Translations under genes and position numbers: made by a program
The notes under the pieces: generated by a model
What the model was told of the DNA's origin: nothing
The model's database searches: none
Seen by the model: only the letters and a program-made list of their open reading frames with translations
Assembly: GCA_910576655.1 (NCBI GenBank)
Contig: CAJTJC010000003.1
Location: forward strand, 1 to 64,000
From: an uncultured Christensenella sp.
Lineage (GTDB): Bacteria; Bacillota; Clostridia; Christensenellales; Borkfalkiaceae
Direction: 5' to 3'
DNA length: 64,000 nt
Shown: positions 32,815-41,356 of the stretch, in pieces
Layout of the letters: every line of letters starts with the position of its first letter
Position numbering within the stretch: position 1 is the stretch's first letter

Positions 32815-34495
32815 ATTGTTTTTTGACTTTGATGCGCACCGTAGTGCCGTGACCCTTGATAGAAACCACCGAAAGGCCGTATCCCTCTCCGTATTGCAGA
32901 CGGATACGCTCGTTTACGTTTTTAAGCCCGTAGCCGCCTTCCTTATTCGGTCTGCCCGTCAAAAGCCCGTCGGGCACGTCGAAGCCCGCGCCATCGTCTT
33001 CTACCTCGAAAATAATATCGCCGCCCTCGGCAAACGCCCTTATATAGAGATTACCGTGCTTTTCCGCAAACGCGTATTTTAAGCTGTTTTCTATGACGGG
33101 TTGCAAAATAAGCTTCAAGGTTAAAAGATTTTTAACGGCCTCGTCTATTTCGGTATGCACCGTCACCCTGTCGGGAAAACGTATTTTGTCTATTTCGAGA
33201 TAACTGAGCACCATTCCGACCTCGTCCGCGACGGTTACGAACTTGTCGCCGCCGTGCAGAAACAGACGGAAAAATTTTGCAAGGTTCATAACCAGCCTGT
33301 CGATTTCGGGCTGTTTTTTTATGCGCGCCATCCAGGAAATAGCGTCGAGCGTGTTATAGAGAAAGTGCGGGTTTATCTGCATTTGCAGGCTTTCAAGCTC
33401 TAATCTTCTTTGCCTGCTCATATCCTCTTTATTCTTTTCGACAAGCTCGAAAATTCTGTCCATCATTGCGTCGTAGTTGCGTTCGAGCTGAACGAGCTCG
33501 TCCCCGTCGGGCAGCACCGAAACGTGCGCGCCCGTCGGCTCTGCGGTGGCGTTTATGCTTTCGCTCAGCCTGCGAATGGGCTTGGATATTCTGTGCGCGC
33601 GCCAGACCGCGAAAAGCGCGCCGGCCGCAAGCACGCCTACGGAAACGCCGAGCACTATGTTGAACGTCAAATCCATTCCGCCGAAATAGTAGTCGTAATC
33701 GAAAACGCTGACGAGGTTGCAGTCGAACCCGTAGCGCGAATTGAGAAGCTGAGGCTTGCCCGTAACTATTATACTGCGCTTGCCGTCCAGCACCTCGTAC
33801 TTGTATTCGGGCGACTGGGACGGATTGTAAACGTCACTGTAAACGATATACTTGCCGACGAGCCCGCTGTCCACGTGGGAAATTATATACCCGTCGGAGC
33901 GCATTATGAAGGAGTACCCCTCTTCCCCGCCTGCAGGATTGCACATTCCGCTTATCGCGCTTTCCTTGAAGTAAAACAGCATTACGCCGTTGAACTGCGA
34001 TACGCCGCTTGCCGACATTATGCCCATAATTACGCTGCCGCGCGAAACGCCGACCAGCAGCATTTCGTTCTGACGGCTGAACAGAATTTCATAATCGCTT
34101 TCGTAGGGCGGAACGCTGCCGTTGATAGAAAAACGGTCTTCGCCGATAACGAACACGACGTCGTTGAAATAATCCTCGTCAACGCCTATTCTGTCCGCAA
34201 GCGCCGCAAAGCGCTCTCTGCGACGGGACATATCCAGCGTTTCGTCCGCGACGGCGTTGAGATAGCCGACGTTGGCGCTGTTCATAATTCTGCCGTAGAG
34301 ATACGCGCCCTCGTTTATGACGCCCGTCACGCCCGCGTCAAGCTCTTGCTGGGCGGCGTAGGAATTGCTGCGGATATAGTCCTTCATAGACAGCCGAAAG
34401 CTCAGCTCGAAAACGCCAATCAGCGCCAGAAACACGACGGCGAGAACGGCTACGTACGACAGTATGAATTTGACAGATATCCTTTTAAGCTTCAT
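32813..34495 (-). CDS. YesM-type sensor histidine kinase
   Basis: A 560-residue kinase. Membrane segments at about 11-32 and 277-298 flank an extracellular Cache domain; a HAMP domain covers 299-350; then the His_kinase domain with His377 in Q-I-N-P-H-F-L-Y-N-T-L and an HATPase_c domain with Q-P-V-I-E-N-S-L-K-Y-A (N box) and D-D-G-A-G-F (G1). This class senses carbohydrates or their binding proteins in Firmicutes. It overlaps its response regulator gene by four bases. It most likely controls the glycan locus on either side. Confidence 0.94.
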   Translation of the reverse strand: MKLKRISVKFILSYVAVLAVVFLALIGVFELSFRLSMKDYIRSNSYAAQQELDAGVTGVINEGAYLYGRIMNSANVGYLNAVADETLDMSRRRERFAALADRIGVDEDYFNDVVFVIGEDRFSINGSVPPYESDYEILFSRQNEMLLVGVSRGSVIMGIMSASGVSQFNGVMLFYFKESAISGMCNPAGGEEGYSFIMRSDGYIISHVDSGLVGKYIVYSDVYNPSQSPEYKYEVLDGKRSIIVTGKPQLLNSRYGFDCNLVSVFDYDYYFGGMDLTFNIVLGVSVGVLAAGALFAVWRAHRISKPIRRLSESINATAEPTGAHVSVLPDGDELVQLERNYDAMMDRIFELVEKNKEDMSRQRRLELESLQMQINPHFLYNTLDAISWMARIKKQPEIDRLVMNLAKFFRLFLHGGDKFVTVADEVGMVLSYLEIDKIRFPDRVTVHTEIDEAVKNLLTLKLILQPVIENSLKYAFAEKHGNLYIRAFAEGGDIIFEVEDDGAGFDVPDGLLTGRPNKEGGYGLKNVNERIRLQYGEGYGLSVVSIKGHGTTVRIKVKKQ

Positions 34496-35658
34496 TGACC
34501 TCTTCTTTCCGCGTACTCGCTGGGAGTACAGCCGTAATACTCTTTAAAAATCTGACCGAAATATCTTACGTCGCCGTAACCGACGGCGTAGGCAATTTCA
34601 CTTATACGCATTTCACCCTTGATAAGATATTCCTGCGCCTTCAACATACGGTAGTCGGTAAGGCACTCGTTAAAGGTTTTGCCTACCTGACTTTTAAATT
34701 CGTGCATCAAGTGGCTTTCCGAAGAATACAACGCGTCCGCCACCGTCTTTATGGAAATTTTTTTGCAATAATCGCGTTCGATTATACTAAGCGCGTCGCG
34801 TATAATTTTTTTATAGCGACCGCTGCCGTTTTCGGTAACGACCGCGTTGATTGCCGTAAACAGCGTGTTTTCGCTGAGAGCGCGCGCCTTGGCGAATGCG
34901 GCTTGCAGGTCGCCGTCGAACGCGGCAACCGCAACGGTAAACCGCGCGTCGGATTTTTTCAGATTGCCGTCAAGCAGCTTAGTAAGCGCAGCCATTGCCG
35001 TTTCCTCGTCTGCGGAGCAGACGGCGACGGCGTAACCCGAAAACACCTCGCTTATACAGCCCAACGCGGCGTCCGCCGCACCGATAAACGCTTTTATATC
35101 AGGACTGTCGGAACGGACGTATATTACAGTGCCCGCCTGCGGCGGGCACTCGCCGAGCAGTGCAAGCTGTTCGGCGGCCGACGCGAAATTTTCGGGGTCT
35201 GTCAACAGCGTTTGAAAATGCTGACGCCTTACCGCGGGCAAATTGCTTTTTATCTGACCGAGTATCTTACTGTCGCGGCGGCGCGCTTCGAGCGCGGCAA
35301 GCACTTCCTTGACCTTTGCGATTAAATCGTTACTGTCGATAGGCTTCAACAAAAACCCCGCGACGCCGCTATCGAGCGCGCGACGGGCGTTTTCGAAATC
35401 TTTATAACCGCTGTACACGATTATTGCAAGGTCCGCCTTTTCGTCAAAGAGTATTTTTGCCATTTCAAGCCCGTCCATTACGGGCATACGAACGTCTGCG
35501 ATTATCAAATCGGGCATAAGCTCTCTTGCCTTTTCAAGCCCGACCGCGCCGTTTTCCGCAACCGCGGCGACCTCCACCCCGACGGACTGCCAGTCCACCG
35601 TAGAGCGCAAGCCCTCACGCACGAGATAATCGTCGTCGACGATAAGTAGTTTTTTCAT
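34492..35658 (-). CDS. YesN-type response regulator (receiver plus AraC DNA-binding domain)
   Basis: A 388-residue regulator: receiver domain about 1-120 with the phosphorylation Asp in L-I-I-A-D-V-R-M-P and Lys in L-L-K-P-I-D, a middle region of about 150 residues, and a C-terminal AraC domain (about 290-388) with two helix-turn-helix units ending in G-Y-G-D-V-R-Y-F-G-Q-I-F-K-E-Y-Y-G. The start at 35658 (M-K-K-L-L) is preferred: the upstream in-frame ATG at 35670 lies within the -10 box of the promoter. The mRNA leader would be only about four bases. It probably activates the sugar importer and the secreted enzyme operons. Confidence 0.93.
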   Translation of the reverse strand: MKKLLIVDDDYLVREGLRSTVDWQSVGVEVAAVAENGAVGLEKARELMPDLIIADVRMPVMDGLEMAKILFDEKADLAIIVYSGYKDFENARRALDSGVAGFLLKPIDSNDLIAKVKEVLAALEARRRDSKILGQIKSNLPAVRRQHFQTLLTDPENFASAAEQLALLGECPPQAGTVIYVRSDSPDIKAFIGAADAALGCISEVFSGYAVAVCSADEETAMAALTKLLDGNLKKSDARFTVAVAAFDGDLQAAFAKARALSENTLFTAINAVVTENGSGRYKKIIRDALSIIERDYCKKISIKTVADALYSSESHLMHEFKSQVGKTFNECLTDYRMLKAQEYLIKGEMRISEIAYAVGYGDVRYFGQIFKEYYGCTPSEYAERRGQ

Positions 35659-35668
35659 ATTCTCATTC

Positions 35669-35697
35669 ATTATAACATAACCCGCCCGTTTTTTCAA
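35669..35697 (-). promoter_or_regulatory. Promoter of the YesN/YesM operon, nearly leaderless
   Basis: On the minus strand TTGAAA (35697-35692), 17-bp spacer, TATAAT (35674-35669) with extended TGT. The start of transcription near 35662 is about four bases from the ATG at 35658. Confidence 0.75.
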
Positions 35698-35700
35698 GCT

Positions 35701-35734
35701 AAAAATTTCTCCGCCGTCAAAAGGCGGCGGAGAA
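35701..35734 (-). terminator. Terminator of the secreted-enzyme operon
   Basis: On the minus strand a 10-bp stem (TTCTCCGCCG with CGGCGGAGAA), eight-base loop and ATTTTT tail, 12 bases after the surface protein gene. It separates that operon from yesN. Confidence 0.88.
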
Positions 35735-35745
35735 GTAATTTTCAA

Positions 35746-38712
35746 TTATCTGCTTTTTCTTTTGCGAACCGCTTTATTCACAACGAACAGCACGCCTAAA
35801 CCCATAAGCGTCATTCCGCCCGCCATTATGCCGCCTTCGAGCGTCATAGCTCCGCAGCCGCCTGCGCAGCCCGAATCGACAACGGGAGGAACCACGGGAG
35901 CGTCGTCACCGGATACGGTTATCTGAATGGTGTCGCTCGCCTCGTTGCCCGCAAGGTCGCGTACGGTAACGGTTACGGTATAAACGCCCGCTTCGGCAGT
36001 GAACTTGTTGCCCGTAAGCGTTACGGCGTTGCCGTCCTTGGTTACGGAAACGGTTACCGATAAATCGTCCGCGGCGGTCAAATCGTCCGAAGCCGTATAA
36101 ACTACGGTTATTTCGTCGCCCGCCTTAGCGGTGGTCGCCGTGGTTATCGAGACGGTGGGGTCTACCGTGTCGAGATAAGAGGGAAGCAAACCAAGCTGCT
36201 CTTCATACTTGGGAACGAGATGCTCCTCGATAGCCATGCCGAGATAATCGACGTACGGTGTGAGCGTGATATTTTCAAGTTTTACGAAACCGTCGAAATC
36301 ACCCATATGAATATGGAAATCGCTTACCGTAACGCCGCTTTTCGCAAGGTCAAACACTACGGTTTTGCTTTCACCTGCAACGAACTCTACTTCCGTAAGC
36401 AGTTTGCCGTCGTTTGTATAAAGACTTCCGCTGTCGTTAGCTCCCGCCCAAAGCGTGCCTCCCGAAACGAATTCGAAACGAAGGTTAGATAAATCAGTGT
36501 TTTCACCGACGGTAATATCCATTGAAAGCTCGCCGTCCTTTCCCGTAAGGCTTCCTATATAGCCGGCGTAGCCGTAACCCTCAACCGACGAAATTTCAAC
36601 GACCTTGTTATCGGTACCGTTATCGTCTTTAACTACGGTCTTATTTTCCGTATCAAGCTCTTTAATTGCGTTAACGGGGGTTGACGTGTTAACTGCCACG
36701 TTGCCGATTTTGAAGCCGCCGATGGCACCGACGTGAACGTGCGTGTGCATAAACGCGCCGACTATTCCGCTTTGTTCAAGGTCGATAACTACGTGCGTAG
36801 CAGCGTCCTTGGTATAGGTAAGCTCGTTAAGCTTTTTGCCGTCAACGGTTACAAGCGTGCCTTCGTCGTTAGCCGAGCCCCAGAACGTGCCTACTCCCTC
36901 GAACTGTATTCTGAGATTAGAAATATCGAAGTTGTCTACTGCGGGGGTAATATCCATTTCGACCGTCTTGCCGAAGCCGTCGTTGGGGATATACAAATAA
37001 CCTGCATAAGCGTACTCCCCCTCGTTGCCAGCAAAGTCGAGCTTGCTGTCGGGAAGCTCTGTTTTCTTTTCGACGTCGGGAAGGGTCACTTCTATACCGT
37101 TGCAGAAGAATATGCTGTCAACGAGCAGCTTGCCGGTGCCGCTGAAATACATGTCCATACCGCCGTAGCCCGCTTCGTCTAAGCCCATTCCGCTCTCTTC
37201 GGTATCTATTACGATATAGTGCCAGCCGTCCTCCGTCTTATAGGGGTTGGAATCGCCAATCAGCGCGGTGGGATATTCAACGCCCGCCTTCCACGAGGAA
37301 GCGTAAACGGGAGCTTTGGTTAACAGACCGTCGACGCTGCCCATAAGACTGATGCGCAGTCCGTCAAGCGTAGCTTCGCCCTCGGTCTTAACTTTAAGCA
37401 CGGCGTATTTGCCCGACGCAAGCGTCTTGGAATAGAATTTGAAGTTTATATAATCCGATTCGCCGAGAGAGGTCGCGTCGAACACTAAGCTGCCGTCTTT
37501 AACCTCTACCTTGTCGCCGTTGCTGTACGACATACGGTATTCCAGTCCCGCGGCAATAGCTTCGGGCGCGGCGTGCATTTCGTCGTAATTGCCGTTAATG
37601 CCGCTTTGCGCGACCGAGAAGCTTTCAAGCATTTCGGCAGTCGATGCGTCGATAACGGGCATAGCGAACGCGGGAACCTTTACTTCGAGGTTGGTAAGAT
37701 AAATGCGCCTTACCGTAACGCCGCCCTCGGCGCTGCCGTCGTAAATAAACTTAAAGCCCTTTTCGTTACCGTTAAGCGTTACGGAATATCCGTCGAACGC
37801 CTCGGCCGTACCGTAGGCGATACCGTCCGTAGACGTTGCTATTTTAAGATTTGCAACGTCGCCGTCCGCCTCGACTATTGCATATTTATAGTTGCCCACC
37901 GCGGTTTCCTTGGAAACGGTGAAGCTGCCGCCCGTCATATTGACGGTACGCTTTACTATATAGCCCTCTGACGAGCCCGCCCACCAGCATCCGCTGTCGG
38001 CTACCGACGCGGTGTCGGCAGGGGTAATTCCGCCCCTGAAATCGTTGAGGTACGCGCTGCCCGTTGTGGAATACTGAACGGAAGCTATTTCCAAAGTACC
38101 CTCGTCCGTCTCCGTCGCCGCATAGAGGTGAATTGCAAGCAGCGGAGCGCTGTCGGGTCCGACAACGGGAGTATCCGTCGACGGATAAATATCGGTATCC
38201 TCGTAGCTGGTTGCAAAGCTTATTTCGTAATCTCTCCACTCCGTGGTTATATCGGGCAGGGGGTTTCCGTCCGCATCCGTAAGCTCGTCAAGAGTCTTCG
38301 AAAATACCTTTTTGTCGTCGTCAACGCCCCTGACGCCGAAAGCGATTTCGCTTAAATCGACGTCGTTTTCGGGAGCGCGCATTTTAAACTTTATTGTGCC
38401 GCCGTTTCTCACCTCGGCAAGCGAGCCCGAGCCGTGCTTGTAAATAGCGTCGCCGGGGGTGTCGCTGGTGCCTGCGGTATACTTGACGTGCATATACGGC
38501 TTTTCGCCGGTGTTTACTCCGCTGCCTTCCGCCTTTACCGTATCGGCTATATCCGCCCTGTCAAAGTCCTCGTAAACGACGTCGTTTTTACCGTCAAATT
38601 CGTGGTCTTTGGTCGCCGTGTCCGCAAACGCGCTGATTGCAAGCCCCGAAGTCAGGGACGCGGTAAGCGTTGCGGAAAGTGCAGTTAAAAGAATTTTTTT
38701 GCCTTTTTTCAT
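35746..38712 (-). CDS. Large secreted surface protein with beta-sandwich repeats
   Basis: A 988-residue exported protein: signal peptide 1-31 ending A-I-S-A-F-A, then several carbohydrate-binding-like beta domains. Two are clearly related: about 600-715 and 725-845, sharing Y-A-G-Y, D-I-S-N-L-R/D-L-S-N-L-R, F-x-G-S/A-G-A-N-D and a final V-F-D-L-x-x-S-G. An Ig-like domain with Y-T-V-T-V-T-V-R-D-L-A-G-N-E-A follows (870-945), then C-A-G-G-C-G, a hydrophobic helix and the basic tail V-R-K-R-K-S-R, without LPXTG. No catalytic domain is recognised. It probably binds glycan at the cell surface beside the two secreted enzymes encoded upstream in the same operon. Confidence 0.65.
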   Translation of the reverse strand: MKKGKKILLTALSATLTASLTSGLAISAFADTATKDHEFDGKNDVVYEDFDRADIADTVKAEGSGVNTGEKPYMHVKYTAGTSDTPGDAIYKHGSGSLAEVRNGGTIKFKMRAPENDVDLSEIAFGVRGVDDDKKVFSKTLDELTDADGNPLPDITTEWRDYEISFATSYEDTDIYPSTDTPVVGPDSAPLLAIHLYAATETDEGTLEIASVQYSTTGSAYLNDFRGGITPADTASVADSGCWWAGSSEGYIVKRTVNMTGGSFTVSKETAVGNYKYAIVEADGDVANLKIATSTDGIAYGTAEAFDGYSVTLNGNEKGFKFIYDGSAEGGVTVRRIYLTNLEVKVPAFAMPVIDASTAEMLESFSVAQSGINGNYDEMHAAPEAIAAGLEYRMSYSNGDKVEVKDGSLVFDATSLGESDYINFKFYSKTLASGKYAVLKVKTEGEATLDGLRISLMGSVDGLLTKAPVYASSWKAGVEYPTALIGDSNPYKTEDGWHYIVIDTEESGMGLDEAGYGGMDMYFSGTGKLLVDSIFFCNGIEVTLPDVEKKTELPDSKLDFAGNEGEYAYAGYLYIPNDGFGKTVEMDITPAVDNFDISNLRIQFEGVGTFWGSANDEGTLVTVDGKKLNELTYTKDAATHVVIDLEQSGIVGAFMHTHVHVGAIGGFKIGNVAVNTSTPVNAIKELDTENKTVVKDDNGTDNKVVEISSVEGYGYAGYIGSLTGKDGELSMDITVGENTDLSNLRFEFVSGGTLWAGANDSGSLYTNDGKLLTEVEFVAGESKTVVFDLAKSGVTVSDFHIHMGDFDGFVKLENITLTPYVDYLGMAIEEHLVPKYEEQLGLLPSYLDTVDPTVSITTATTAKAGDEITVVYTASDDLTAADDLSVTVSVTKDGNAVTLTGNKFTAEAGVYTVTVTVRDLAGNEASDTIQITVSGDDAPVVPPVVDSGCAGGCGAMTLEGGIMAGGMTLMGLGVLFVVNKAVRKRKSR

Positions 38713-38741
38713 ATGAGCCTTCCCCTTTAATAGAATTTTAT

Positions 38742-41345
38742 TTAATCGCCGTAGACGTACAACTCGGAAAGCTGCGCGCCGTAGCGAGAAGAGCTGTTTG
38801 CCGCCCAGACGAGTTTTACGTACCTCGCCTCGACAGGCGTTGCCAGTTCTATCGAGTTTACGTTGCCCGTCATAGGGTCGAACGTGTACGCAGTACTTTC
38901 AACTGCGGTAGTCCAGTTTTTGCCGTCGATACTGACCGCAATTTCAATCTGCTGTACCCTTGCTTCCCACGTTAAAACGGGCGGCAGGTGCATTACGATA
39001 TATTTTATACTGTGCGTTGCGCCCGTATCGACGGTGAACGTCGCGCCGTTGCAGTCGGCGGGTGCGGTTTCCCAGTATGTCGATTCGTTGCCGTCGATGA
39101 GGTTGGTAGGTCCGTAAACGTCGAAGTGCTGGGTTGAATCGATTATCGGTTTGGTAGTGCTGAGCGAGCAGGGATAAATTTCAATTTCCGCGATTGCAAG
39201 CGTCTTTTGCGCCGTCATTCCATCGGTACGGAAAAAGCGAAGCTGAAGCGCGCTGCTTTCAAGCGTTGCCGAAAGCTTTATATCGAAATAGTTTCCCGCC
39301 GCGGGGGTCGCGGTATATGTCTGCGAGGAAAGCGTGCGGGCAAAGTTACCGCCCGTTTCCTTTCTGTTGAACACGCTTACGTTAAAGTCGTAAACGTACG
39401 CGCTGTCTTCCGCAAGATACACGCGGACGACGCTGACGCTGCCTGCGGGAAGCTTGCTGCCGAAGTCGAGAGTTACAGCCGCAAACTCGTCCGTCTCACC
39501 CTTCCATTCCTTGGCTATAAACGAGGTTGACCTGTCGCCGTCGAGCGCGTTCCTTACGGAATTGTCCGCACTGTCGAACGGACCCGAGCCGTCGTCGTAC
39601 TCAGCCTTGGCGGTGGTGCCTTTGCCGTGGGTTACGCTTGCGGTAACCTGCGACATATCGCGCGCAACGCCCATATACGTTTCCTGCACGTCGAGAATGG
39701 AAAAGTCGGGAACCTCCAACCCCTGCTGTACGCGCGTGGGCTGAACGGTGGTTGCAACCTCTTTATTTTTGAGGTTGAGCTTATAAGGAAGCTTTACGCC
39801 CGCGCCGAACACGTCGTAGCCGACTGCGCTTACCGTAACGCCGCTCGCGTACGCGTTGGTGGAAAGCTTAAGCTTTTCCGCCGTGTCGATTTGCTCGCCC
39901 TCTATCTCGACGCCCTTGATAGTTACGTTTTTAACGGCGTAATCAGAACCGAAGCCGTTTATGCGGCAGGCAATCGTATCTGCCATTTCAAGAACCTTGA
40001 CGTTTTCTATTCTCACGCCGTCGATAGTGCCGCGCTGCTCGGTCTCAGACCAAGCCTGATTGAAGTCGATAAACATATCGATTAAAAAGTCTTCCGCGCC
40101 GTCCTCTCTGTTATCGCCGAGCATCTGCGCGTCCTCTATCGTTATGCTTTCGTAAAGCACGTTGGTAATTGCGGCGTCGTCGGCGTTGTGTATGGACATT
40201 GCCGCCTTATGATAGTTGTGAACGACGGTTATGTTTTTGAAGCTTATGTTGCTCATAGTCGCGCCGTTGCACTCGTAGCCGACTTCCATACTCTGCGCTA
40301 GGTCAGTCCACACGACCACGTTATCGAAGGTGATATTGTCGGTCACGCCGCGGTCGCTGTTCTTTACTACGAGAGAGTCGTCCCACGTTCTGATAAATCC
40401 GCCGTTGACGGTCACGTTTTTACAGGACTGAACGGAAATGCCGTCGCCGTTGCCGCGCGCGGTAATCATTTTGACGTTGTCAATCGTAACGCCCTCGCTT
40501 TGATAGAGCGTAATCGCCCAACCCGCGGGGTCGAGGAAGGTAACGCCCTCTATATTCACGTTTTTGCAAAAGCGCAGTTCAAGCGGGAGCGTGTACTCTG
40601 CGTCCGCCCTGCGGTCGTATATTTCGCCGCTGAAAATTCCGCGGCCGCGTATTGTAATGTTTTCTAAGTTTTCCGCCCTGACCTGACCGTAAACGTAGGC
40701 ACCGCCGGCAAGGTACAGGGTCTGATTGCTCTGCATGGGGATTGCGCCCGCAGAGTATACGCCCGGCCCGATATAGATTGTGTTTTCGGGTACGTTATCC
40801 GCCGTGACGGGGTTCGTTTCGATAGGGTTTGCAAAGATATGCAGGGCGTTATCCGCCGCGTCCTTAACGGTGCCGTCGTTGTATTCCAAGGTATAGTTTG
40901 CGGAATATTCCAAATCGAATTCAACGGTATTCCCATTAACCTCGGGCTTAACGCCGTAGGAAAGCGGACGGACGACGACGTCGGTCAACGCGCTTGCGCC
41001 GTTGATTTCCACGCGCATGTGCACCTTGCCTTCGAAGTCGAAGCTGACTACCTGACCCTTGTCCTTGGAATACGAAAAGCTGAATATTCTGTTGTGGTTT
41101 ACGCGCGTATCGTAGACGAACAGCTCTTCGTCCTCGGCAAAAGCCTTCAGCTTAGAGGAGCTTTGCATAAGCGAGGGTCCGTCGTAAACGGTAAGCTTGC
41201 TTTCGGTAACCTCTCTGTCGGGCTGCTCGATTACGGGCGCGTCGCCGTCGGGGACGTCTTTTTCGTCTCCGCAAGCCGCGAACACGGGCAAAGCGCTTAG
41301 CATTGCCGCGCTTAAAAGAAACGCAACAGCTTTTTTAAACTTCAT
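38742..41345 (-). CDS. Secreted beta-helix glycoside hydrolase (GH28/GH49 clan) with discoidin domains
   Basis: An 867-residue lipoprotein (lipobox V-F-A-A-C, Cys25). An N-terminal beta-sandwich (about 45-175) leads into a right-handed parallel beta-helix (about 180-530). Acidic residues D301 in G-N-G-D-G-I and D322-D323 in T-W-D-D-S-L are spaced 21 and 22 apart, as in GH28 polygalacturonases; the N-terminal sandwich plus helix layout resembles GH49 dextranases. The GH28 G-H-G motif is not seen. Two C-terminal F5/8-type discoidin (CBM32-like) domains follow (about 580-730 and 735-867). The exact substrate is open; pectic or alpha-glucan polymers are candidates. Confidence 0.78.
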   Translation of the reverse strand: MKFKKAVAFLLSAAMLSALPVFAACGDEKDVPDGDAPVIEQPDREVTESKLTVYDGPSLMQSSSKLKAFAEDEELFVYDTRVNHNRIFSFSYSKDKGQVVSFDFEGKVHMRVEINGASALTDVVVRPLSYGVKPEVNGNTVEFDLEYSANYTLEYNDGTVKDAADNALHIFANPIETNPVTADNVPENTIYIGPGVYSAGAIPMQSNQTLYLAGGAYVYGQVRAENLENITIRGRGIFSGEIYDRRADAEYTLPLELRFCKNVNIEGVTFLDPAGWAITLYQSEGVTIDNVKMITARGNGDGISVQSCKNVTVNGGFIRTWDDSLVVKNSDRGVTDNITFDNVVVWTDLAQSMEVGYECNGATMSNISFKNITVVHNYHKAAMSIHNADDAAITNVLYESITIEDAQMLGDNREDGAEDFLIDMFIDFNQAWSETEQRGTIDGVRIENVKVLEMADTIACRINGFGSDYAVKNVTIKGVEIEGEQIDTAEKLKLSTNAYASGVTVSAVGYDVFGAGVKLPYKLNLKNKEVATTVQPTRVQQGLEVPDFSILDVQETYMGVARDMSQVTASVTHGKGTTAKAEYDDGSGPFDSADNSVRNALDGDRSTSFIAKEWKGETDEFAAVTLDFGSKLPAGSVSVVRVYLAEDSAYVYDFNVSVFNRKETGGNFARTLSSQTYTATPAAGNYFDIKLSATLESSALQLRFFRTDGMTAQKTLAIAEIEIYPCSLSTTKPIIDSTQHFDVYGPTNLIDGNESTYWETAPADCNGATFTVDTGATHSIKYIVMHLPPVLTWEARVQQIEIAVSIDGKNWTTAVESTAYTFDPMTGNVNSIELATPVEARYVKLVWAANSSSRYGAQLSELYVYGD

Positions 41346-41356
41346 AGTTCCACCTT

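Noticed and set aside
33410..34498. 362-codon open frame on the plus strand
   Set aside because: It is antisense to the YesM-type kinase gene, without ribosome site or recognisable protein features.
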